From contig CM044503.1 of assembly GCA_024364805.1 (NCBI GenBank), positions 72,628,396-72,659,439 on the forward strand: a DNA stretch of 31,044 nucleotides. Direction: 5' to 3'. This DNA is from Euprymna scolopes (Eukaryota > Mollusca > Cephalopoda > Sepiida > Sepiolidae). The number at the start of each line of letters is the position of its first letter. Position 1 is the first letter of the stretch. A program made the translations under genes and the position numbers. Under the pieces are notes generated by a model. It worked only from the letters and a program-made list of their open reading frames with translations. It was not told the origin of the DNA and made no database searches. Below are positions 22,849 to 31,044 of the stretch, in pieces.

Positions 22849-23094
22849 TTAGGGACTTCCAGGGGTTTTATGTGCTCTCCGTTTATCTCGGCATTGTTTC
22901 CAGGTATTCACTGGACTCAAACAAAGCCGATTCATGAAAGGTGTGTTATGGAATAGCGCAACCCCTGCTTTACAATTACACGCACAGCCGTTCTTACAGG
23001 GGGAATCCTTTGTCTTTCGAGGCTGAACGGAGGCATCGTTTTTCTTATTTATAAATAAACAATTATCTGTCCATGAATCCAGTACCATTAACAA
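22849..23094 (-). CDS. small Cys-rich open frame, unknown, probably a mobile-element relic
   Basis: This is an 81-residue minus-strand frame. After a stretch containing LDSWTDNCLFINKK it has a cysteine cluster, CKNGCACNCKAG (about residues 33-44), and ends with TPFMNRLCLS. Clusters of CxxxCxCxC type followed by a short conserved tail occur at the C-termini of several animal transposon-encoded proteins. I could not assign a family. Its higher G+C content than the flanks and its amino-acid order look non-random. No intron, neighbour gene or promoter is evident. It may equally be a chance frame. Confidence 0.3.
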   Translation of the reverse strand: MLMVLDSWTDNCLFINKKNDASVQPRKTKDSPCKNGCACNCKAGVALFHNTPFMNRLCLSPVNTWKQCRDKRRAHKTPGSP

Positions 23095-23144
23095 ATAAAT
23101 ATCGGATGGATCAAATTATTTTGGTTGGATTTACATTCCTGCGT

Positions 23145-23370
23145 CACTGCTTAGTGACCATTCGGCGTAGGAATGTGTATTCTGTTAAGATGCTCTTCGG
23201 TTACATACAATTTAAATACTTATATAATGCCGTCAACACTACCTACGAGCAGGGTTTTTTATTCAACTCTGCTACCTATTCGGCGCTTTGTCTCTGACGA
23301 TATCGTTTTCTCATGTGGATTATTGTTGTCACCTTCCTTTCCCAGAAAAGGCACCTTAAAGCCACACACG
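23145..23370 (+). repeat. 5' long terminal repeat of the fossil retroelement
   Basis: It starts at CACTGCTTAGTGACCATTCG and ends at AAAGCCACACACG, and it is repeated at 26819-27042. TATATAA (23221-23227) could be a promoter element. The ends are not exact TG...CA as delimited by the shared sequence. A TG lies at 23140-23141, so the true start may be five bases earlier. Confidence 0.72.
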
Positions 23371-23373
23371 TGG

Positions 23374-23415
23374 TGGCAGCGGTGGGATTCGAACCCACGC
23401 CTCCGAAGAGACTGG
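23374..23415 (+). other. tRNA-Leu-complementary primer site, extended to 42 bases
   Basis: The minus strand of this segment reads as the 3' half of an animal tRNA-Leu: anticodon-stem end CCAG, variable arm TCTCTTCGGAGGC, T-arm GTGGGTTCGAATCCCAC, then acceptor CGCTGCCA. The non-templated CCA is included. The first 18 bases are what a retroelement primer-binding site needs, but the match runs on through the variable arm. The tRNA 5' half is absent, so it is not a tRNA gene. Confidence 0.85.
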
Positions 23416-23446
23416 TTCCTAGAAGAAAAAATATCGAACGGAGGTA

Positions 23447-23484
23447 GAAAAGGCACTATAAAGCCACACACGTGGTGCCAGCGG
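23447..23484 (+). repeat. second partial copy of the LTR end and primer site
   Basis: The segment GAAAAGGCAC...AAAGCCACACACGTGGTG.CAGCGG at 23345-23384 recurs here, offset by 102 bases, with only a few differences. The tRNA match does not continue past CAGCGG in this copy. Confidence 0.8.
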
Positions 23485-26400
23485 CAAACATTAAAAAAAT
23501 GCAGCCTTCGACGATAATTCGTTCTACAAACGAAAACAGTCGTACTCATTGACTATGGATACGCAAAAGTTTTCCCGGAAATATTAAGTTAAAAGTACGT
23601 GGATTACAAGTCGCGTATATTGCATGTCGGAAAATAGAACTTGTACCCTGAAAGAATTACGGCAAATACATCGTAATTAAAGATTTCGAGTCGCTACAAA
23701 CATGACGAGAAGAGACGATTTTCAAAAAAATAACTGATGAGAAAAAAAGTGAACATCGTACTCCTACAAGTCGTTTCTAACTACGAGTGGAGACGGCTTA
23801 TGCCATAAATAAACGCTAGGAGCTAAACACCTTATACGCATCTCCAAGAAGAAAAACAGTACTAAATATATTATTCACTTATGCAAACCACGCAGTAAAA
23901 AGAATAAAATACATACAATTGACAATTATACGTCTGGTTCTGGTTTAAATAAGTCGTCAATTCTACACTATCATAATTCTAGATTTTTGTATACGCGTAA
24001 ATGTCGATATAACTCTGAAACTGCACTACTTGTATAGCAAAAAGCAATTATTTACTAATTAAAATGTGCTACGATTTACTTTGACCAGTATTGATAACTA
24101 AAATCCTAGGACTTGAATGCTAATTAATACTCCCCTTACTTCGTATATACAAGCGGTTAACTTCCACTTGTTACTATCCCTCTAGGGTCCAGTGTTTAAC
24201 ACTTCCTAATCTAAGATTAGATGTGTTGGGCATCACACCAACCTATTTAAACCTATCTCGTCTACATTTATCGCCTTTATAATTTTATCTAGATATTTCC
24301 TAGAACTCGACAGTCGTGCGTTTGCTCCAAATTGCATTGGCTCGGCATCTTAGTGTTGCCGCTATTTAGTTAATATATACAGCTGATTTTGAATTGTAGG
24401 TTAAATACAATCTCTTTTGATTTTCCAAAATGTACGTCACTATCAATTTAGTTTTATTTGAGCGTATAGAAATGTTTTTAAATCCATGTTTAAAAATCTA
24501 TTCTAAATGCAATGGTCCCTAAGTCTACCAGGTTAATTTCTTGAATTGCTTTTTAGTAATTCTAAGACAAAATCCTTCCAAAACGATATATTTTCCCCTT
24601 TACTGTTTTTTTACATATCTACACGCTTCTGGGTTATTCAATTCCAGATCCAATACATTTTTCAAAGTGTTTTATACTTGAAGTTCATCCAAAAAAAAAA
24701 AATTGTGTGAACGACGCAGTAAGTTGCAAACAAACAGTGTATTCAAATCAGAACACAATGTGAACTTGGTGGATTCTCGTAATGAAGGAACAAACGATAT
24801 AAAATATTCGAATTATAGCCATCAATATCCCTAGAAAAAATGTAAATGTACTTTTTATTCTACTTAAAAGGAGAACAATTTGTTCCTTTTCTTGCTAATG
24901 TAGAAGTAAGAAACTGTATGCAGGTTTAAACCAACAGTTATCTTTGAAAGTGACAATATAACCATTTTTTTAAACTGTTTTACTGCGATACAGGAACACG
25001 ACAATCGCATGACATAATTTTATATTAATACATTTACGTGTATTCTCGTATCTACGTGGCACACATTAGTTTGTTTTAATCTCTTATTGAAATCAACGTG
25101 CTGCTACAGAATCTGAACCGGACCAAATAGACCTTCATTAAAGTTAATTTTTTTTAAATTACAGGAACCACGCAGTAAATGAAAACAAATATATCCTATA
25201 TGGTTTTCCTCCCAAACAATTTATCTATTTAAACAAATGTCACTTAAATCGAACGGAGGAAGAGGTGCTACAATTAATCACCACGACTTGACTAAAGAGC
25301 CCCTATCAATTTGTCATCCTCTGACGGCAGCGTAACAAAAAAAACTGTTTATATACAAAATATACATATCTCCAAATATGAATACCGTTGACTCAGTCAA
25401 GAAAGATTGTTCCTCAGACCGATAGCAAAACTAATACGCCATTTTAATCACAGCCCGATGGAAAGTCCTTAATAGCTCGCATTCATACGAGGTTAAATTA
25501 TACGCAATATCTGTTTTCATATGTTCAGTATCTTCAGCTCCATTAAAATGAAATAAGTTAAAGTAGGAAAGATATCTTAGCAATATTCTTAATCAAATAT
25601 GCTTATAATTAATACTAATGTATACTAATTAATACTAGTTTGTAAAGGTTCCTGAATGGTTGAATTGCTATCTTTACTTTGCATCTATAGAGTTATAACT
25701 TATAACATCCATAGGTTTATAACTATTTAATAATTATAAATGTAGAAAACTTTATATGAAATTTAAAAGAAAAAATTCGCTACATTATATACGAATCAAA
25801 AATACGATAAATTTATTTATCTATATTTTTTCTTCTGTGACATAGAAAACATTAAAAATATTTTAAAGCTGTATTTGCTTTGAAGTAAAGCTAAATAACA
25901 TGTGTGTACTTCTTAAAGTTTATCAAAAATAATCAGCTAAAATAGGAATGCGATACCTTTTCCTGTTATTTCAAGCTATTTTTTTTATTTATACTATGAT
26001 TCCGTTTACTACACTTGATAAATGTTTTTGTTTTAATTTCATTACATTTTAAATAATTTGTACCAGCTTTGAATAGGTAAAACTAAAAAAAAAGACAAAA
26101 ACGAAACAAAACAAAACAAAAAAAAAAGACACTGATGTCGGCCCACATCTACAAACTTGGAAAATGTGCGCGAGAAAAAGTTTTAAGCGGTTACGATTTA
26201 AAAACAAATATTTGTGATTGGCATCAGTTATGTTCTATTTTATTAGAAGTCCAACACTGAGCTAAATCAACGATCGATAAGTAAAAATTTTGAAAAGTGG
26301 CACGTGAATTTAATAGTAATCGGATCTTTAAATCGGCCGTCAGTTACTTAAACCGCCGACATAAATCGCATTAATTATTTTCTGAGCCAGGTAAATAATA

Positions 26401-26775
26401 TAATGGACGTAACCAAAAATAAACAAAAAAAAAATGTTAACCCTGTTTAATTGCAAAGGCTTATCGAAAAAATACGTTTTGAAATATTTTCAAAATTAAA
26501 AATGGCCGAAACATCCGAATTATTTTGGACGCGAAGGCGGAAACAAATATTTCTTAGTTAACATGCAAACCCATAGGGCCACGCTTACAGAAATGGCATA
26601 ACGTTGCACAATTATATATTTAATCTAAGCGAGAGATAGCACTTGAGAGTATAGTTCCTGATGAAATTAGTGATCTGCATCGGTGTTCACGAATCCGAAG
26701 ACGCCCAAGATTGTTAGAGAACTATGTGGTGTATAGTAACTCTGATTAAGTTCTATTCAGAAATCGTATCCACGC
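23485..26775. other. interior of the fossil LTR element, non-coding
   Basis: About 3.3 kb of A/T-rich sequence has no open frame long enough to notice and no gag, protease, RT or integrase motif on either strand. A perfect palindromic core TAATCT/AGATTA lies near 24208-24220. It could be a replaced interior or unrelated DNA between two independent solo repeats. Confidence 0.5.
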
Positions 26776-26779
26776 AACT

Positions 26780-26812
26780 GGGGGGGGGGTAAAGAAAATG
26801 GAGAAAAAAGGA
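26780..26812 (+). other. polypurine tract
   Basis: Ten G are followed by T and then AAAGAAAATGGAGAAAAAAG and GA, ending six bases before the shared start of the 3' LTR. Such a purine run primes plus-strand synthesis in LTR retroelements. Only two bases break the purine run. Confidence 0.6.
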
Positions 26813-26818
26813 CTCCGC

Positions 26819-27042
26819 CACTGCTTAGTGACCATTCGGCGTAGGAATATGTATCCTGTTGAGATGCTCTCAGGTTACATACGAACTACATACTTATATT
26901 AGGCCGTTAACACTACCTACGAGGAGTGTTTTATTTAAGTCTGCTAACTATTCGGCGCTTTGTCTCTGACAGGATCATTTTCTCATGTGGATTATTGGTG
27001 CCCTCTGGTTTTCTCAGAAAAAGCACCTTAAAGCCACACACG
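26819..27042 (+). repeat. 3' long terminal repeat of the fossil retroelement
   Basis: This is the direct repeat of 23145-23370, in the same orientation, about 87% alike by eye. It ends at the same AAAGCCACACACG and is followed by unrelated CTGTGATAAATG, with no primer site here, as expected for the right-hand copy. Confidence 0.72.
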
Positions 27043-28600
27043 CTGTGATAAATGTGTCGTAAACTCCCTTTTGAGTAAATAGTCATTAAAATAGTATCAA
27101 ACGAAACGAAATCGAGTTTTCTGTTTTTACCTCACTGTATTTTTAAAAATATATTTTATGCGAGATTCAGAAATTAATTGTTATAGGAATGTTTTTCTTT
27201 TATCGGTGAAATATGAGCAATTAATAAGTCTGTTTTAAAAGTGATGTTTTTTTTTTTTTACATTTTATCGGCGAAATAAAAAAATAACATATGCTTTTAT
27301 AGTGATTTTGTCCCAACGCAAAATTAAACTCATAAACATGTCGTAAATAACACGAAAAGACGCTATTTACAAGTTTGTCCGTGGATAGTGTTTATAATAG
27401 TGCACGAAATTACTAAATAGGATATGTAAAAAAATGATAAATAAACATTAACCCTGAATTTCATATCACATCGTGAATTTATTATTAAAAAAAAAGACAA
27501 AATGTATACTTTGAACTGAGCAAAAACAGTTACATTGATAAAAGTGATTTTGCAATATATGCACACTCATATCCATAATTTCAGGCAGATCGGCACAGAA
27601 ATGTCCGAAAACTTCTATTAATCACTGTGTATCAACCTGATACTATTATGCGTAGTTCGCCGAACCTTATAAGTCAGGTTTCTCAGCCAGATCAGGTCAT
27701 TAGTTTCCTAGGGAAATTCAAGAGTAAATGTGGGATTCTGGTAATTGATCACTAGTACATTTATTGATCCCTTAATGAAACATACACAATACTACGTAAA
27801 CCATAACGAATGCCTGTACAAAATGTCAGAGAAAGCGGACCAGTAGTTACGGAGAAAAATTAGAATGGAGAAAGAAACTAAGAATATTGATTAATATTTC
27901 GGAACAAAAGACCTCCTGCATATTTTAATAAAACGACCTGTATTCATGGCCTATTCATCGATAGTGTGCTTTAGGTCACAAAGATCATGCATTCGCAGAT
28001 CCTTAAGTGTAAAATAAATGCGTGTCATGGCATTTTAAAGAGTTCGCAAATATTGATCCAACTATTCATGCCTTACAAATGAACTTAACATATAGCCGAT
28101 CATAGTTGAACACATTTTATTCTTGAAACCTTTCAATAGGACCGAATTAATATTTTATTATCGAGATAATTTTTTTCTTCTAAAGTGATTACTTGTATCT
28201 TTATGGTCACTCATTGTTATGAACATTGACTTACAAAAAGTAAGTTCTATCAGTCTTTGTTCCTTGTGTGTTGGCAAGTACATTTTGATGAATGAATGCC
28301 GGTCAATATGGTATTGTAAAAACTATGGATAGAGTTGCGTTTGGTGATCATTGTGCAAATGGTATTGTAGAAGAGAGGTTACGAACTTTAATAACTATAG
28401 AAATATATATAGTAGCAAAGTTCACATATAAAAAAAGATTGATAAAAATCTTTTCAAATTCGAAAGTGCAGAAATATATTTATAGAAATACAAACTTATC
28501 CAGAATTTAAAAAGCTCAATACCAGTGGTGATAGTCTTAATTGTAATATTCTGGAGTTCTTCGAGATATTAAAGGCTGCAGATTCTGAAAGTACGTAAAG
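27043..28600. other. AT-rich DNA without a recognisable gene
   Basis: No domain or RNA gene was seen. Its right part (28250-28600) lies downstream of the Penelope-like remnant on the minus strand and may hold more of it in unrecognisable form. The plus-strand frame 28292-28510 has no known motif. Confidence 0.45.
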
Positions 28601-28611
28601 AAAAAATCCCA

Positions 28612-28842
28612 TTATCGTTCTTTTATGGTGTGAGTAAAAGTGTATGTAGTATGTGTCGTTTCTCGATATACTTTAAATAGTAAATTACTTTCAGATTTTA
28701 TGAGTATGTCTAAGAAAGATAGGGGATTGTTTTGTTCTATTACATGAGTAAACTTTATAAAGGGTTCAACTTTATTTAATTTGTTTTTTAGTCCTACTAT
28801 CGGTGTCCCTTCGGAGAGAAAAAATGAGCATGCCGACAACAT
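28612..28842 (-). pseudogene. Penelope-like reverse transcriptase remnant
   Basis: The minus-strand frame contains IKFTHVIEQNNPLSFLDILI, then LLFKVYRETTHTTYTFTH. This order (IKFT.E.E....L.FLD.LI....... KVYRKPTHT) is the well-known segment just after the RT catalytic motifs in Penelope-like elements, where it precedes the thumb and the GIY-YIG endonuclease. Neither the YADD-type motif upstream nor the GIY-YIG module downstream could be read. The 76-residue frame is therefore a short relic of a larger ORF and not a gene of its own. Confidence 0.6.
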
Positions 28843-28859
28843 ATCTGAAATATTTTACG

Positions 28860-29470
28860 TTTAACGTTACTCTTAATTAAACTGGATCGGATTCTAAGAA
28901 TTCTAGTAATAAACAAGATAGTAACCCTCTAAGAGGGTTCACCATAGGGAGTTCAAATTTTGATTTTAAAAACTATTAATTAATTGGAAATATTTCATGT
29001 GATAATAAGTTTAATTATCGGGATTAGTGTATTAGCAGAAAAAGGTAAGTCAACTTAATTTTTAAGTGAATGTGTAACATATTTAAGCATTTTCTAATAG
29101 GGGCATTAGTATATAAAGAAAGGATGTCCAATTTTTGTGTAGATTATTTATGTATTTCGATCGGTTTATTTTGTTTACTAGGTCACCAGAGTTCTTTATA
29201 TATGCATTGTTTATGGTACCTATTAGTGGAGACGAAATCTTGGCAACAGTTCGTGCGATTCTATGTGTGGCACTGCCAATGTTCGATATAATTTGGGCGC
29301 ATGGAGATGTTCGGTTTGTGTCTTAATAAGACCCTATAGTGTGGGGATGATGATTGTCGATGTAAGATATCGAATTTTGGTCATTTTTTATGAGTTTTAT
29401 TTGACGATTTATTACAGGTGTATATGTCTGTGTGCAGCTTTTGTAAATAGTGTGCGCGTATGTTGTATAT
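28860..29470. other. no recognisable gene
   Basis: Several overlapping short plus-strand frames (29070-29481) are rich in C, F, Y and V and share the same bases. None carries a motif. The stretch is T/G-rich on the plus strand. Confidence 0.5.
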
Positions 29471-29478
29471 GTGTCAGA

Positions 29479-29527
29479 TGATACCGGTTTATTTTTTTAA
29501 GTATGTGCTGATACCGGTTTATTTTTT
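29479..29527 (+). repeat. 19-bp tandem direct repeat
   Basis: TGATACCGGTTTATTTTTT stands at 29479-29497 and again at 29509-29527, a period of 30. It is a local duplication of unknown role. Confidence 0.9.
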
Positions 29528-29563
29528 ATCTATTACTTATATCCCTTCGCCTTTAACCGCTCG

Positions 29564-29564
<1 letters not shown>

Positions 29565-29647
<83 letters not shown>
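29565..29647. repeat. long (TA)n microsatellite
   Basis: About 41 uninterrupted TA units form the longest simple repeat of the window. The two Y-I-Y-I frames over it are artefacts. Confidence 0.98.
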
Positions 29648-29649
<2 letters not shown>

Positions 29650-29650
<1 letters not shown>

Positions 29651-30985
29651 AGAAAGGGAAAGAAAGATAGGACTAAGGGTGGGGGATATGAAGGCGAAAT
29701 ACATGACCTTAGAATCACCATCCATAAATTATTTATGGTTTCCAGTATTCTTTCTTTTTTTCCTTTGTCCCTTGCGTCTTTTCCTTTTCTTCATTATCCT
29801 TCAAACTCTTCACTAATGTGTGTAGAGATGATAGTAGTGGGGCGGGGATATACAAGAGAACAACGTAAGTCGTACATTTCCTGAACACAAACATTCTAGT
29901 CCAATTAAAAATATTTTTATAACTGAATAAAACCGATAAAATCTGAAACCTATTTTAACATAAAAATGTCAAATCCACGTTCCCCTTGTTTTAAACTATA
30001 GAAACACTAGTATGTTTATGATTTAAGGCGGCCATTATACACGCATACAAATACTTTTTAATCGTGTCTTTCATAACCTCTATCTGGATCCTTAACCTAT
30101 TTATCCTCTCCCGATTCATTCCTATATAACACCAAACTGAAATCTGAACGCCTATTGGGCTATTTACACACAGCCTAATCTTATTTTCACAACTGTTGAG
30201 AAAATCTTCTGATATATGCTCACTGTGGTAAGGAAAAGCTTATATGATCAAACGTTGCTTTCGTAATAAGCTGTATCTCTTGAAGAGGTTTCTGGTTTAT
30301 GCTAACAAGCTGACCGAAACATGCGAATGATTGTGTAGCAACACGTTACTGCTTATGTAAAAAGATATATGAAACACATCTTTCCCGTCTGGACCCAAAT
30401 ACCTAGGTTTCAAACAGATGCCACATACAAACTACTATGTTTAAGTCATTAGCCATTACGTTATCTAGCTATAGACCACAATTACATACAGATTACTTCG
30501 TAATATTAGAAAGCCACATTTAGTCCAAGGAGCGCCATGACATTCATCAGAAGTAACTAACATCTTACCCTCAGTTCACCGACTACTCTTACAACACCAT
30601 TCTACACCGAGTTTTTTTTTAAAAATACTTTTATATACTTTTCCTGCGTGTTAACCGTCATTAACTGAATACAGATTTCTTACGCATACTCTTAACCCTT
30701 ACATCCGACAAAAATGATTTTTTCCTGTTAAATATCCGGCGCAGATTATTCGTTTATAACTATTCATTCTACAAGTCCAACGTTCGGTTATTCCACCAAA
30801 TAAACGAACACTTATCAACTATTAAACATGCCGTCATTTTTCGGTACGTGCACAATAATCTTGTGCTTAGTTTATTATTCATGGATTTGTTCCGCTTATG
30901 CACTCTGATCTTATATTATTTACTTGTGAATATATTACACTCCCAGAACATAAATGCTTACCAGCTACGCGATACAACTCCTGTT
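29650..30985. other. AT-rich DNA without a recognisable gene
   Basis: No gene or RNA was recognised. CTGACCGAAACATGCG near 30311 recalls the 'CGAAAC' words often found in Penelope-like elements, but nothing around it supports one. Confidence 0.45.
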
Positions 30986-30994
30986 TATAGATAC

Positions 30995-31044
30995 GATGAG
31001 CATGAGATGGGATCCTTCTACCGCTCCAGAAGATATCTCACTAC
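30995..31044 (+). mobile_element. LINE fragment entering from the right edge (RT thumb start)
   Basis: The last bases translate to DEHEMGSFYRSRRYLT, matching KMVGCFYRPSRYLS of the LINE copy at 21842-21883 (shared MG.FYR.SRYL pattern, similar at the DNA level: GGGAT..TTCTA.CGC and AGATATCTCA). It appears to be the start of another 5'-truncated copy on the plus strand, running out of the window. The match is short. Confidence 0.55.

Larger units (their letters stand above)
23140..27042 (+). mobile_element. fossil LTR retroelement without coding capacity
   Basis: Two direct repeats of about 225 bp (23145-23370 and 26819-27042) bracket 3.45 kb. A tRNA-Leu primer site lies just inside the left repeat and a purine-rich tract just outside the right one's start, the normal order for an LTR retrotransposon on the plus strand. 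No gag or pol motif is visible in the interior, so the copy is dead or of a non-coding (LARD-like) type. By-eye LTR divergence is about 13% plus a small indel, which means an old insertion. A target-site duplication was not found. Ty3/gypsy affinity is inferred from the LTR size and tRNA-Leu priming, not from a protein. Confidence 0.65.

Noticed and set aside
23374-23415. tRNA-Leu gene on the minus strand
   Set aside because: Only the 3' half with encoded CCA is present. The D-arm, anticodon and acceptor 5' strand are absent, and it sits exactly at an LTR primer-site position.
23173-23549. frames of 96-114 residues on both strands
   Set aside because: They cover the LTR, the primer site and its duplicate, and carry no protein motif.
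26660-26720. CTGATGA word as a hammerhead core
   Set aside because: No GAAA partner at suitable spacing and no closing stems.
29460-29816. 118-residue frame with a long Y-I repeat
   Set aside because: Most of it is the (TA)n microsatellite.
30270-30345. possible Penelope-type 'CGAAAC' region or hammerhead ribozyme
   Set aside because: The CTGANGA core and matching helices could not be found near GAAAC, and no RT sequence is next to it.
1-31044. CRISPR array, operon or bacterial-type signals
   Set aside because: No regularly spaced repeats with unique spacers exist, and the content is plainly that of an animal genome.

Overview
This window looks like repeat-rich intergenic (or deep intronic) DNA from an invertebrate animal. 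It is strongly A+T-rich, roughly 70% by eye. It carries dinucleotide and trinucleotide microsatellites, tRNA- and 5S-derived retroposon remnants, an animal mariner transposase remnant, several copies of one CR1/Jockey-type LINE family, a Penelope-like RT remnant and a gypsy-style LTR element primed by tRNA-Leu. I lean towards a cephalopod mollusc such as Octopus because the SINE and LINE fragments resemble those I know from that group. That assignment is inference. No host protein-coding exon could be recognised, and most open frames are short AT-rich hydrophobic chance frames.

Layout. At 1-2.4 kb a repeat cluster holds a tRNA-like SINE head (about 640-725), a minus-strand SINE (about 985-1100), a LINE 3' fragment (1105-1395) and the C-terminal half of a mariner transposase (1430-1950). 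At 3.5-8.9 kb lie T-rich, strand-asymmetric low-complexity blocks and a SINE-like unit between two ATT arrays (4010-4275). At 9.5-9.75 kb a minus-strand 5S rRNA-derived sequence is visible. From 9.8 to 16.3 kb there is plain AT-rich DNA with a 528-base N gap (14815-15342). At 16.33-16.58 kb there are two units of a 113-bp tandem repeat.

From 17.55 to 20.29 kb lies the largest coding relic, a LINE ORF2 with endonuclease and reverse transcriptase, broken by stops and frame changes. A second copy of a related LINE (21.29-22.35 kb) has lost about 1.6 kb between endonuclease and RT thumb. A further piece of the same kind begins at the right edge (about 30.99 kb). All recognised LINE pieces are on the plus strand.

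From 23.14 to 27.04 kb two direct repeats of about 225 bp bracket 3.45 kb of non-coding DNA. The left repeat is followed by a tRNA-Leu primer-binding site and the right one is preceded by a polypurine tract, so I read this as an old, non-coding LTR retroelement fossil. Its primer site matches tRNA-Leu over 42 bases including CCA, much longer than a normal primer-binding site, and is followed by a partial second copy of the LTR/primer edge. This is the most unusual structure in the window. To its right are a Penelope-like RT remnant (28612-28842, minus) and a long (TA)n array (about 29565-29647).

Nothing here suggests genes working together. The window is a record of successive mobile-element insertions and decay.
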